Shown: piece by piece, positions 1 to 8,116 of the stretch
How the letters are laid out: each line of letters starts with the position of its first letter
Numbering within the stretch: the first letter of the stretch is position 1
Assembly (NCBI GenBank): GCA_031275325.1
Contig: JAISOX010000045.1
Span: 1-34,029, forward strand
Direction of reading: 5' to 3'
Source: Treponema sp.
GTDB taxonomy: Bacteria; Spirochaetota; Spirochaetia; Treponematales; Breznakiellaceae
DNA length: 34,029 bases
Made by a program: the position numbers and the translations under genes
Notes under the pieces: generated by a model
What the model was told of the DNA's origin: nothing
What the model saw: only the letters and a program-made list of their open reading frames with translations
Databases searched by the model: none

Positions 1-1027
1 CTATCGCCCGGTCGGTCATCCCTTTCTCGTCATACGCAGTGCCCCGGTTGTTATAGGCGTCGGCATAATTAGGGTTTATCCGCAGGGCGGCGGTATAGTC
101 CTCTATCGCCCGGTCGGTCATTCCTTTCTCGTCATACTCATTGCCCCGGTTGTAATAGGCGGCGGCAAGATTGGGGTCAATCCGCAGGGCGGCGCTGTAG
201 TCCGCAATCGCCCGGTCGTACATCCTCTGGCTGGAATACATAAGACCCCGATTGAAATAGGCGTTGGCATAATTGGGGTCTATCCGCAGCGCGGCGTTGT
301 AGTCCGCTATCGCACGGTCATAATCGCCCTTATCGGCATACGTACAGCCCCGGTTCAAATAGGCGCTGGTATAATTGGGGTCTATCCGCAACGCGGCGTT
401 GTAGTCCGCTATCGCCCGGTCGTAGTCGCCCTTGTCGTCATACGCATTACCCCGGTTGTTATAGGTGGCGGCATCATTGGGGTCGATCCGCAGCGCGGCG
501 TTGTAGTCCGCTATCGCCCGGTCATAGTCACCCTTGCGGGAATACGTAACGCCCCGGTTGTTATAGGCCGTGGCATAATTGGGGTCTATCCGTAGCGCGG
601 CGCTGAAGTCCGCTATCGCCCGGTCATAATCGCCCTTATCGGCATACCTAACGCCCCGGTTGCTATAGGTGACGGCATCATTGGGGTCTATCCGCAGGGC
701 GGCGTTGTAGTCCGCTATCGCCCGGTCATTGTCGCCTTTATCGGCATACGCAACGCCCCGGTTGTTATAGGCGTTGGCATAATCGGGGTTTATCCGCAGT
801 GCGGCGCTGTAGTCCGCAATGGCCCGGTCATACATCCCTTTGTTGTAATACGCGAGGCCCCGGTTGTAATAGGCGAAGGCATAATTGGGGTCAATCCGCA
901 GGGCGGCGCCGTAGTCCGCAATCGCTTGCTCGTAGTCGCCTTTGTTGTAATACGCATTGCCCCGGTTGTTATAGGCCGCGGCATAATCGGGGTTGAGCCT
1001 GAGGGCCTCGGTATAGTCCGCTATAGC
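1..1027 (-). repeat. 102-bp tandem repeats encoding TPR units
   Basis: Ten head-to-tail copies of a 102-bp unit (34 codons each), ending exactly at the window edge. They are conserved at the DNA level beyond what the TPR consensus needs: runs reading CGCCCGGTC, CCCCGGTTGTTATAGG and TCCGCAGGGCGG recur on the plus strand. This indicates recent expansion or gene conversion, so copy number probably varies between strains (inference). Confidence 0.9.
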
Positions 1028-1657
1028 GTTGTCATATTCCCCCTGGCTTTGGGAGCGCAAGGCCCGGTCAAAGAAGGCCCCCGCGGTCCTCGGCGGGCCG
1101 CCCCCGGTTTCGCCGTAATTGGCCGTGGAAACGGCAGCCGGGGCTTTCCCCACCGCGGCAATCAAATTCCGCAGGGCCCGGCCGCCGCGGACATTGAGCC
1201 GGGTCGAGCTTTCCTGTACCGCGGTCTCCACGTTGATCCCGGAAACGCGGTAACGGTAGCTGCTTCCGGCGTTGATAAGCTGCCCGGCGATCACATGGGA
1301 CGCTCCCAGGAATTTGCCGATGGATACTGCGGTCTCGTCGCTTACGTCCCCGGACATCTGGAAGCCGAGTTCCTTGTACACATACGCCAGGTTCCGGCGG
1401 TCCGCCACTTCAATATCCCCGTCCACCAGCGCGCCGGCAAGCTCGTCCATGATGTATTCGGAGAGTCGCTCATCCTCCGAGGCAAAGCCGGCGATTGCCA
1501 CCCGTGTTCCCCCGGGCAGTTCCGCGGCAAGCTCCGCCGCGGACCGCTCTATGGCTTCCTCAAGGGAAAGGCCCTCCCCGCCCCCGCCCGTGGTGGCGCA
1601 GGCCGTAAGCGCGGCAAGAACAATTGCCGCGGCTGCGATTGATATATGCTTTTTCAT
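1..1657 (-). CDS. TPR-repeat lipoprotein with CsgG/LpoB-like N-terminal domain (partial, 3' end outside window)
   Basis: The frame is open from the ATG at 1655-1657 to the window edge, so at least 552 codons are present and the C-terminus is missing. The start is set by an AAGGAGG ribosome site five bases upstream. The N-terminus is a lipoprotein signal (MKKHISIAAAA, lipobox LTAC, Cys about 20). Residues about 40-170 resemble the CsgG/LpoB-like domain common in treponemes (VAIAGF, IMDELAGALV, GKFLGASHVIAGQ, SGINVETAVQESSTRLNVR). From about residue 211 there are ten complete 34-residue TPR units of the form AIADYNAALRIDPNYA.AYNNRG.AYxxKGDYDR and the start of an eleventh. The role is probably an envelope-anchored protein-interaction scaffold (inference). 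The next gene upstream on the same strand ends 56 bases away, so the two may be cotranscribed. Confidence 0.9.
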   Translation of the reverse strand, partial: MKKHISIAAAAIVLAALTACATTGGGGEGLSLEEAIERSAAELAAELPGGTRVAIAGFASEDERLSEYIMDELAGALVDGDIEVADRRNLAYVYKELGFQMSGDVSDETAVSIGKFLGASHVIAGQLINAGSSYRYRVSGINVETAVQESSTRLNVRGGRALRNLIAAVGKAPAAVSTANYGETGGGPPRTAGAFFDRALRSQSQGEYDNAIADYTEALRLNPDYAAAYNNRGNAYYNKGDYEQAIADYGAALRIDPNYAFAYYNRGLAYYNKGMYDRAIADYSAALRINPDYANAYNNRGVAYADKGDNDRAIADYNAALRIDPNDAVTYSNRGVRYADKGDYDRAIADFSAALRIDPNYATAYNNRGVTYSRKGDYDRAIADYNAALRIDPNDAATYNNRGNAYDDKGDYDRAIADYNAALRIDPNYTSAYLNRGCTYADKGDYDRAIADYNAALRIDPNYANAYFNRGLMYSSQRMYDRAIADYSAALRIDPNLAAAYYNRGNEYDEKGMTDRAIEDYTAALRINPNYADAYNNRGTAYDEKGMTDRAI

Positions 1658-1713
1658 GGATACCTCCTTAATTAATAGCATGGAGCGTTTTGCTCCCTCC
1701 TCCATCCTCACTA

Positions 1714-2376
1714 TTACGGTATAACCGCGTTGTAGATCTCGCTCCAGGGGCCTTTCAGGTTGGTATGGCTTTCCCAGCGCAGCACGAAATAGACCCGCTT
1801 CCCCCGCTGGCTTTCGGTAAAGGTGAGGGTGAAGGGGGTGGCGGTGTCAAAGTCGCTGGAGGTGAGTTCCGTTTCGTCCACAGGCTCCCGGTCAAGGATG
1901 GCCCAGCGGATTTCCGCGCCGTGTACTTTGGGCGGCTTGGCGCGGCTTGCGGCCCCCTTGTCCCGGAAGTGGATGGTAAGCTGCCGGATGATCGAGCTGT
2001 CAACTTCCGCTTCCGGGTAGGTCACGGGTTCGGCGTCCGGGGTGCGCGGGCTTGGGGGCTGGAAACCGGCGTCCATAAGCTGTTCCAGCGTAACCGCCGG
2101 ATGCTCGATGAAGCGCCGGTAAAAGGAGCTGATCTCCTTTTCGCCGGCCTTGCGCGCCTCGTTTTTGGCGGCGGTCTGGCCCGGCGTATGGGGCGTGAGC
2201 GTCGCCTGATACGCCGTGTGCCACGCGGTATAGGAAGCGTTCAGGGCCGCCGTCTCCTCCGCCGGGATATGCGTCCATTCGGGAGCGCTCCCGCCCGTCA
2301 TCTTCGACACATACTGAACCATATTGCCGAACCATACGTCAAATGCTCCGTCTTTCATTTTTGAATACCTGTTCAT
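1714..2376 (-). CDS. Conserved hypothetical protein with C-terminal Ig/FnIII-like segment
   Basis: A 220-residue protein starting MNRYSKMKDG at 2376, chosen because AAGGAG lies six bases upstream. The frame stays open to 2667, but that extension is only the 21-bp repeat read as heptapeptides (PEAYGAV-like) and its first ATG has no ribosome site. The N-terminal half looks helical (AFDVWFGNMVQYV, AAKNEARKAGEKEIS, FIEHPAVTLEQL). The C-terminal half ends with GKRVYFVLRWES and KGPWSEIYNAVIP, a pattern I associate with a family of hypothetical proteins in gut treponemes and other gut bacteria. The C-terminal part looks like a beta-sandwich (inference). There is no signal peptide or membrane segment. 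Function is unknown. It lies 56 bases upstream of the TPR lipoprotein on the same strand. Confidence 0.75.
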   Translation of the reverse strand: MNRYSKMKDGAFDVWFGNMVQYVSKMTGGSAPEWTHIPAEETAALNASYTAWHTAYQATLTPHTPGQTAAKNEARKAGEKEISSFYRRFIEHPAVTLEQLMDAGFQPPSPRTPDAEPVTYPEAEVDSSIIRQLTIHFRDKGAASRAKPPKVHGAEIRWAILDREPVDETELTSSDFDTATPFTLTFTESQRGKRVYFVLRWESHTNLKGPWSEIYNAVIP

Positions 2377-2410
2377 TGGTTTCTCCTTAATAAAAATTAA
2401 CGCGCCGCCT

Positions 2411-2641
2411 GTTTCCGGCGCGGTATTGCAGGCTTCCGGTACGGCTCCGCAAGCTTCCGGTACGGCTCCGCAAGCTTCCGGCGCGGCATTGCAGGCTTCC
2501 GGTACGGCTCCGGAAGCTTCCGGTACGGCTCCGGAAGCTTCCGGTACGGCTCCGTAAGCTTCCGGTACGGCTCCGTAAGCTTCCGATACGGCGTCGTAAG
2601 CTTCCGGCACGGTGCCGCAGGCTTCCGGAGCCGCGCTGTTT
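2411..2641. repeat. 21-bp tandem repeat array, about 11 units
   Basis: Units start at 2411 and then every 21 bases (2432, 2453, ... 2621). Each is essentially GCTTCCGG + TACGGCTCCG + a variable CAA, GAA, TAA or CAG end. Where the end is GAA, GCTTCCGG pairs perfectly with the following CCGGAAGC across a 7-base loop. The linker TAAGCTT resembles TAAGCCT of the 23-bp arrays elsewhere in the window. Because 21 is a multiple of three, several frames stay open across it, which produces spurious ORFs on both strands. The array begins 35 bases upstream of the start codon at 2376. Confidence 0.9.
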
Positions 2642-2676
2642 GCGGCGGCTGCCGCTGCAGGAAACATGAAAACATT

Positions 2677-2850
2677 GTTTCAATCCACCCGCTCACATGA
2701 ACCGCGGCAGCCCCTTTACCGTAGGGTATACTACCCCGCCCCTTGGGGCGTAAAATTGGGGGCCCGGGGGATTTGTTCCCCCGCATACGATACGCTTTCA
2801 AGGAAAAATCTTCAATACCCCGCGGCTCTGCGGGGGATTTTTTATTCAAT
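2677..2850 (+). repeat. Structured ~175-bp element, copy 1 (CRISPR-repeat-like 5' end, terminator 3' end)
   Basis: This stretch is nearly identical to 3200-3375. It begins GTTTCAATCCACCCGCTCAC, which looks like the GTTTCAATCC end of many CRISPR repeats. It then holds a row of hairpins on the plus strand (GCCCC/GGGGC, GGGGG/CCCCC) and ends in CCCCGC...GCGGGG followed by GATTTTTTATT, an intrinsic-terminator shape. A small RNA or a non-autonomous repeat are both possible; no promoter is obvious. Confidence 0.75.
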
Positions 2851-3088
2851 CCTGGCCATTCCTCAAGGATTTGAAGATGAGCCTCCCCGGGGCGCCCGCG
2901 GACTTCTGGTCCCACAGGGTAGCTGAAACGTAGCGCGGTGTTTGATGTCAAAAATAGGGGATTATTGTAGTTTATAGGGAAAATCCGCGCACCCTGTTTC
3001 CCGAAAAGGGTAGGGCAAACCTCAAATCAGGGTTACTTGGGGTAATTCCCGGACCAGGTCTGCCTCCCTTAATTCGCGCTTTTTATGA

Positions 3089-3111
3089 TTTGGTTTGGTT
3101 TGGTTTGGTTT
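3089..3111. repeat. TTTGG pentanucleotide simple repeat
   Basis: Four full TTTGG units and a partial fifth abut the second CRISPR-repeat-like motif. The 5-bp period makes the tract prone to slippage. Confidence 0.85.
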
Positions 3112-3199
3112 GTTTCAATCCGCACGCTCCCATGAAGCCCGGCAGCCCCTGTACAGCGGGGTTTAATACCCCGCGGCTGTGCTGAGGGGATTTTTTATT
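3112..3199 (+). repeat. Structured element, copy 2 (internally deleted)
   Basis: It starts GTTTCAATCCGCACGCTCCC and ends GGGGATTTTTTATT like the other two copies, but it is only 88 bases long and lacks the central hairpins. A GCGGGG...CCCCGC pairing is present. It abuts copy 3 directly, so two CRISPR-repeat-like motifs lie 88 bases apart. Confidence 0.65.
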
Positions 3200-3375
3200 G
3201 TTTCAATCCACCCGCTCACATGAAGCGCGGCAACGCCTTTACAGTAGGGTATACTACCCCGCCCCTTGGGGCGTAAAACTGGGGGCCCGGGGGATTTGTT
3301 CCCCCGCATACGATACGATTTCAAAGAAAAATCTTCAATACCCCGCCGCAGAGCGGCGGGGATTTTTTATTCAAT
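3200..3375 (+). repeat. Structured ~175-bp element, copy 3
   Basis: This is a near-identical partner of 2677-2850. Many of the differences fall in or beside hairpins and keep them paired: the terminal stem is CCCCGCCGC/GCGGCGGGG here and CCCCGC/GCGGGG in copy 1. The end overlaps the stop codon of the chemotaxis gene at 3367. Confidence 0.75.
3341..3370 (+). terminator. Intrinsic terminator at end of element copy 3
   Basis: CCCCGCCGC (3341-3349) pairs with GCGGCGGGG (3353-3361) across AGA and is followed by ATTTTTTATT. The T-tract is on the plus strand. The minus side has only a weak T-rich stretch (GATTTTTC about 10 bases on), so it may also stop the chemotaxis transcript less efficiently. 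Confidence 0.65.
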
Positions 3376-5583
3376 TTTAAATTTCGATACTTCCTGTACC
3401 AGGACCTCAATGTTCTCCTTGTTCTTCCCGCTGATGCGGTTCACCTGGTTTACGGTCCCGTTGATCTGATCCGCTCCAATAGCCATGTCGGACATACCGT
3501 TGCTTATCTCCTGGGTTACCAGTTCCAGGCTTTTACTCTCCGCTATTATCTGGCGGCTCCCCACAAGCATCTCGGTGGAACCTTCCTGGACCATATAGGT
3601 AAGGTCGTTTAATTGACCAATAGCATCCAGAATCTGTTTGCTCCCTACGTTCTGTTCCTCCATAGCGTTTCGGATGCGCTCTTCCTGGAGCGATACGGTC
3701 CGTACCCCCTGGTCTATCGCTTCAAATTTGTTAAGCACGCTGGTGGTGGACCGGGTTATTTTGTCGATAGAGTCTTTGATTTTCTTGAGGACCTGGGCAA
3801 TGGTCTTGGAGTGTTCCCCGGAATGCTCCGCCAGTTTTCGGATCTCGTCAGCCACCACCGCGAAGCCCTTCCCCGCTTCCCCGGCATGGGCAGCCTCAAT
3901 CGCGGCATTCATGGATAAGAGATTGGTCTGGCTGGCGATATTGTTCATCACCAGGTTGATCTCCAAAAGCCCTTCGGACTCCCGGGCGATATCCTGAATG
4001 TCCGCGGCCACTTCCTGAAGCCCGGAGCGTCCCACCGTGGAAGCCTCTATCAATTCTTGGACGTTAGCGGTGTTTTTGACCAAGGTTTGGGTAACCGACT
4101 GGATACTGGCAATCATTTCCTCCACTGCCGACGAGGACTGGGCCACACTGTCAGTCTGCCGGTCCACATGCTCCTTGAGTTTACCGATGTTGACGGTGAT
4201 CTGTTCCATGGTGGCTTTGGTTTCAGTAACGCTGGCAGATTGATTTACCACCCGGCCCTTGATGCTTTGGATATGCGCGGTGATCTCGTTGACTGCCGCT
4301 GCGGTTTGGGTCATGTTACCGGCAAGGTCATTCCCCACATCAAAGAGCGCGGCAGCCTGTTTCTGAATGGTAAACACCAGGTTCCGGATTTTTTCCAGAG
4401 TAGCGTTAAAGTACCGGGCCATGTCGCCGATTTCGTCCTTGGAATTGACCGCCATGACTTTGGTGAGATCCCCTTCGCCTTCGGAAATATCCTTGAGGCT
4501 GCGGGCCACTTTGACAATAGGTTTAGCAATATTTCCAGAAACCACAAAGATGATGGCAGCAGTGATAAGGATCGAGACGAGCCCTATGATGATCGTAAAG
4601 AAGGTTAAGGTATGGACATCTTCAAGAATGATATTTTCTTCCGTACCCAGCATGAGAGACCAGGTAGTACCGGTTTCACCGATAGTAAAGGGATAGAGGA
4701 TGATTTGCAAATTTTTATTGATAATTTCCGAATATGCCGAGAACCGTTCCTTTTTTCCATAAGTTACTGCGGCCTCAGCGGTGAGGGTGTTCGTACCATA
4801 TAATCTACTGTGTATGTCTCTGAGGGATTTACCGATATGCTGGGTACTATAACTGGCAACAACCGTGCTGTTACTAGAATACACCGTCATGGCGGTGATC
4901 TCTCTCTTGGTTGAGTCTTTGACGAGACGGTCCACGAGGGACTGGGTAAAGTCCACATTGATATCTATCCCCACCCGGCCTATCACCTGGTTGGTCTTAC
5001 GGTAAATAACCGGTACGGTGAACTCAACGGTGTTGGTTTGCTTACCCTCCACGATCTGGATTATGGGATCGTATATTATATCTTTTCGCGTGTTTTCTCC
5101 GGAGATGTTACCCATGACCCGCTCCACCTCATTATAGGTAAGGTGTTCAATTTGTCCTGACCGCCGGGTATACCAGTTGGCCCACTGGCCGGTTTCGGTA
5201 TTACCGGTAACTCCCGCAAAAGCAGCGTCCATACCAGCATCAATGGTATTAGGCTTAAAGACCGCGAAAAGACCGATAAGCCCCTCTTTGGAGTTGGAAT
5301 ACAAAATCGATTCCATGAAGTTATCAAACCGGTTACGCTGCTTGCCCACATCGGTTTTATCAAAATCCGCCAGGGCCGCTGCCAGGGTATGGGCAATGCC
5401 TAGATAGGTCTCATAGTACATCTGAATGAGCCTGGCCTGTTCTGCTGCAAGCCGTTCCTGGCTTTCATTAGAGGTAGCCATCTGTATGGAAGAGGCATGG
5501 ATCAGCAAAATGGTGGATATGAGCGCCACTATGGCGACCAAAACCGAAATAACAATGATACATAAACGATACTTTAGTTTCAT
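3367..5583 (-). CDS. Methyl-accepting chemotaxis protein
   Basis: A 738-residue chemoreceptor that senses a ligand in the periplasm and controls the CheA/CheW kinase complex. TM1 is about residues 7-29, followed by a dCache-like sensor region (about 40-320, with [19 protein letters not shown]). TM2 is about 326-348, HAMP about 350-402 (ends [13 protein letters not shown]), then a coiled-coil signalling domain. The hairpin tip is highly conserved (about 541-590: [36 protein letters not shown]). The ATG at 5581-5583 has GAGGAA eight bases upstream. I see no C-terminal CheR-binding pentapeptide; the end is SKFKIE. The ligand cannot be told from sequence. No chemotaxis partner genes are nearby, so it is an orphan receptor as is common in spirochetes. 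Confidence 0.95.
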   Translation of the reverse strand: MKLKYRLCIIVISVLVAIVALISTILLIHASSIQMATSNESQERLAAEQARLIQMYYETYLGIAHTLAAALADFDKTDVGKQRNRFDNFMESILYSNSKEGLIGLFAVFKPNTIDAGMDAAFAGVTGNTETGQWANWYTRRSGQIEHLTYNEVERVMGNISGENTRKDIIYDPIIQIVEGKQTNTVEFTVPVIYRKTNQVIGRVGIDINVDFTQSLVDRLVKDSTKREITAMTVYSSNSTVVASYSTQHIGKSLRDIHSRLYGTNTLTAEAAVTYGKKERFSAYSEIINKNLQIILYPFTIGETGTTWSLMLGTEENIILEDVHTLTFFTIIIGLVSILITAAIIFVVSGNIAKPIVKVARSLKDISEGEGDLTKVMAVNSKDEIGDMARYFNATLEKIRNLVFTIQKQAAALFDVGNDLAGNMTQTAAAVNEITAHIQSIKGRVVNQSASVTETKATMEQITVNIGKLKEHVDRQTDSVAQSSSAVEEMIASIQSVTQTLVKNTANVQELIEASTVGRSGLQEVAADIQDIARESEGLLEINLVMNNIASQTNLLSMNAAIEAAHAGEAGKGFAVVADEIRKLAEHSGEHSKTIAQVLKKIKDSIDKITRSTTSVLNKFEAIDQGVRTVSLQEERIRNAMEEQNVGSKQILDAIGQLNDLTYMVQEGSTEMLVGSRQIIAESKSLELVTQEISNGMSDMAIGADQINGTVNQVNRISGKNKENIEVLVQEVSKFKIE

Positions 5584-6351
5584 ATAAGGTTCCTCGTATG
5601 AATATAGTAGACGATCACTTTCAAGATCGCAGGTTTAAGGGAGGATTGTAATCATGCTCTGCTTGAGGTATAAACACTGTATATGGCGTCATCCATACGC
5701 TTGAAACAGAGAAAATATCATGCAAATCAATATGATTACAACTATACAAAAAATTAATAATGCTTCTTTGCAATACAGAAATTATCAATCTCTATCAAAG
5801 GCAGGTTTCTTTTCATATAATCCAAGATAGCTCCGCAATACATACCAAAACTGTTTATTTTCTAATATAACATAATGTTATTTTTTACTATGGTCAATAG
5901 AAAGGCGCTGTCTTTCAGGATAAACCCATAGCAATTCCTATGAGCAATGCGGAAAAGAACAGCGTACCCCGTTAATACGCACGCTCTTTACGCAAAGCCA
6001 GCGGTTACAAAAAGAAAGATAAGAAAAGAGAGCAGCCCCATCAAAGTCGCTGTGCGAGTGACGGTTAGCGGGTCCTTGCTTTTTTTCCTGTTCCTCGGTA
6101 CCGTGGAATTCGGGTGAGCCCTGCTTATAGTGATAGCTATGCTTTCATAAGAGTGCCTCCTGTGCTTCTGGCCATGGTATGATTCATGAGACCGGTGAGA
6201 TAACCCGGCGCTTGTCTCGCCGGTCGTGCAATTTTCGCCTTGCAGCTTGCGAAAGGGCGGTATTTTTAAGGAAATTGGGTTGGCAATTTCAGTTTTCAGA
6301 CAACCTTATGGTATTTTTTGATCCGCTCCGATTCTAAAAAGGATGGTCTTT
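5584..6351. other. Gene-poor intergenic region with one strong hairpin
   Basis: No convincing intact gene lies between the divergent chemotaxis and galactokinase genes. About 5690-5900 is AT-rich. GACCGGTGAGA (6190-6200) pairs with TCTCGCCGGTC (6215-6225), an 11-bp stem with one wobble pair, but no T-run follows. TTTCGC...GCGAAA sits just downstream. A possible broken small membrane-protein reading frame at 5988-6148 is listed separately. Confidence 0.6.
5988..6148 (-). pseudogene. Possible broken small membrane protein
   Basis: On the minus strand a good GGAGG site precedes ATG at 6148, but that frame stops after three codons (M-K-A-stop). The frame shifted by one base then reads about 50 residues without interruption: a basic, proline-containing stretch (RAHPNSTVPRNRKKSKDPL) and a hydrophobic C-terminus (MGLLSFLIFLFVTAGFA) ending at 5988. 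This could be a small one-span membrane protein inactivated by a frameshift near its start, or chance. I do not recognise a family. Confidence 0.25.
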
Positions 6352-7707
6352 ATGAACCACAGATTACTCCATCGCCTTGATTCCCCCCAGGCGGCATCCA
6401 TCTTGGCATCCCTCTACGGCCCCGAGGAACTTGCATCAGCCCGGTATCGTTATACATCCCTGATTAAAGGGCTCTGCGCCTTAGTCTCCCAAGAAGACCC
6501 GGAACAAGCCATGGAAAAGGCCCCCCATATCCGGGTTTTTACTGCCCCAGGCCGTACTGAACTCGGCGGGAACCATACGGATCACAACCACGGTAAGATT
6601 CTGGCTGCCTCTATTCAATTGGATGTGGTTGCCCTGGTCCTCCCCCGGTCAGATAAACAGGCGCTTTTTCGTTCCACCGGATACCCGGATGTGCGGATCG
6701 ACCTTTCGGACCTCAGTCCTCGGGCTGCTGAACAGGGAACCGCCAAAGCCCTGCTTCGAGGAGTCGCCGGGGAATTGGCTGCTCAAGGGCTTGCCCTTGG
6801 GGGTTTTACTGCAAATGCGGATTCCACGGTGTTTGCCGGTTCAGGACTTTCCTCTTCCGCAGCCATAGCGGTCCTTTTTGGGACGATTTTTGATCATCTC
6901 TATGGGAAGGGAACCCGTTCTGCCCTGGAACTCGCCAAGATCGGGCAAAAAGCGGAAAATACCTATTTTGGGAAACCCTCGGGCTTGATGGATCAAACTG
7001 CCTGCGCCTACGGGGGCGGGGTGCTCATCGACTTTGAGCATGAACCGGATCCGAACATCCAACCTATCCATCTGGACATGGAATCTTTGGGTTTATGTCT
7101 TTGTGTGGTACATACCCGGGGAAACCATGCAGACCTCACCGCAGAGTACGCTGCCATTCCTCAAGAAATGAAGGCAGTGGCCCGGTTTTTCGGTAAATCG
7201 GTGCTTCGGGAATTGGATCAGGAGACCCTCTTGACCCATACAGAAGCCATACGGAAGACCCTGGGAGATCGGCCGTTCTTGCGGGCCTTGCATTTTTTCC
7301 ATGAAAATCAGCGGGTGGATGCCATGCAGGAAGCCCTGGAAAGGGCTAAGACCCTTTCCGGCACTGCCGGATCAGCGGCTCTTATGCGTTACCTGCGCCT
7401 GGTCAACGAATCCGGGGATTCCTCTTGGAAACTATTGCAAAATCTCTATGCCCCTCAAAACCCAAAAGATCAGGGTCTACCCCTGGCCCTGGCTCTGACC
7501 CGGGCCTTTTTTGAAACTCCAGGAAAACCTAAGCCGTGGCTATGGGCTTGCCGGGTACATGGCGGAGGGTTTGCCGGAACTATCCAGGCCTATATACCCC
7601 TGGAGTACCTGGATTCATATAAAACCCTTATGGAATCGGTTTTCGGCCCTGGAGCGTTTACCCCTTTGAGAATTCGGCCCCAGGGAGCAGTGGAGTTGGT
7701 GTTTTAA
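6352..7707 (+). CDS. galK: Galactokinase
   Basis: GHMP-family kinase of 451 residues that phosphorylates galactose with ATP to galactose-1-phosphate, the entry to the Leloir pathway, in the cytoplasm. The galactokinase signature is present in variant form (about 67-81: GRTELGGNHTDHNHG). The phosphate-binding motif is GSGLSSSAA (about 163-171), the Asp of SGLMDQTACAYGGG fits the catalytic base region, and the third GHMP motif is RVHGGGFAGTIQAY near the C-terminus. I chose ATG 6352 over ATG 6343 because AAGGATGG ends just before it at sensible spacing, while it abuts the first ATG. No galT or galE is in the window. Substrate is inferred from the signature; another sugar of the GHMP group is possible. 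Confidence 0.9.
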   Translation: MNHRLLHRLDSPQAASILASLYGPEELASARYRYTSLIKGLCALVSQEDPEQAMEKAPHIRVFTAPGRTELGGNHTDHNHGKILAASIQLDVVALVLPRSDKQALFRSTGYPDVRIDLSDLSPRAAEQGTAKALLRGVAGELAAQGLALGGFTANADSTVFAGSGLSSSAAIAVLFGTIFDHLYGKGTRSALELAKIGQKAENTYFGKPSGLMDQTACAYGGGVLIDFEHEPDPNIQPIHLDMESLGLCLCVVHTRGNHADLTAEYAAIPQEMKAVARFFGKSVLRELDQETLLTHTEAIRKTLGDRPFLRALHFFHENQRVDAMQEALERAKTLSGTAGSAALMRYLRLVNESGDSSWKLLQNLYAPQNPKDQGLPLALALTRAFFETPGKPKPWLWACRVHGGGFAGTIQAYIPLEYLDSYKTLMESVFGPGAFTPLRIRPQGAVELVF

Positions 7708-7727
7708 GGTATCTATGGATAATCCCA

Positions 7728-7760
7728 GTGTTTTTTGCAAAATCTGATATTTTGAAAAAC
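7728..7760. repeat. Palindromic TTTTTGCAAAATCTGA element, copy 1
   Basis: GTTTTT pairs with AAAAAC and CAAAAT with ATTTTG, giving a 12-bp stem with a two-base bulge. It starts about 20 bases after the galactokinase stop codon. A second copy at 12588-12620 also lies directly after a gene end. Confidence 0.7.
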
Positions 7761-7923
7761 CTCCATAGTAATTTTTGAATATATGCCGTATATTTTTTTA
7801 TACATATTTTGAGTCATGCGAAGGCTGAACTGAACACGCCTGAGGCCATTACTTGTTTATACGACGCGCCAGTTTCACAATTCCCTGAGTATAGACCCTA
7901 TGGGCCTCCCCAAAAACGCGGAT

Positions 7924-7996
7924 TTTTTGTTGTTTTTAAGCGGTTGTTGGCGAACCTTGGGTTCGACGGAAACTGAAGTTTCCGAACAACCCTATT
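7924..7996 (+). repeat. Dispersed ~72-bp hairpin element, copy A
   Basis: It consists of a T-rich start (TTTTTTGTTGTTTTTAAGCG), a GC-rich middle, and an inverted repeat CGGAAACT/AGTTTCCG closed by two bases, then AACAACCC. The same order of parts occurs on the minus strand at 30791-30862 and 33617-33676. The second half alone is at 19790-19822. Confidence 0.8.
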
Positions 7997-8116
7997 CTGC
8001 AAAAGCCTCTTACTATCTTTTCGGTATCGGTATACCATTAAAGAGGGGGACGGTTTGTTTATACCCTGCTAAACGAGCCAGACTTAGTCCTGGCATAGAA
8101 TTTGCTGATAAAAAGA

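Larger units (their letters stand above)
7708..8116. other. Intergenic region with two repeat elements
   Basis: This holds a palindromic element downstream of galactokinase (7728-7760) and a copy of the dispersed hairpin element (7924-7996). I see no gene. CGGTATCGGTATACC and GGTTTGTTTATA near 8025-8062 match a stretch at 19842-19886 (CGGTATCCGGTATAG, GGTTTGTTTATG), so the upstream regions of two genes share ancestry. Confidence 0.6.

Noticed and set aside
926-1642. Plus-strand reading frames opposite the TPR lipoprotein
   Set aside because: They are shadows of the GC-rich minus-strand gene, which has a signal peptide, lipobox and TPR consensus.
2377-2667. Longer start (2667) for the unknown protein at 1714-2376
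   Set aside because: The extension is the 21-bp repeat translated as heptapeptides, has no ribosome site at its ATG, and the internal ATG at 2376 has a clear one.
2677-3234. A CRISPR array based on three GTTTCAATCC-type repeats
   Set aside because: Spacing is irregular (435 and 88 bases), the repeats differ at several positions, the sequence between them is itself repeated and structured, and no cas genes are present.
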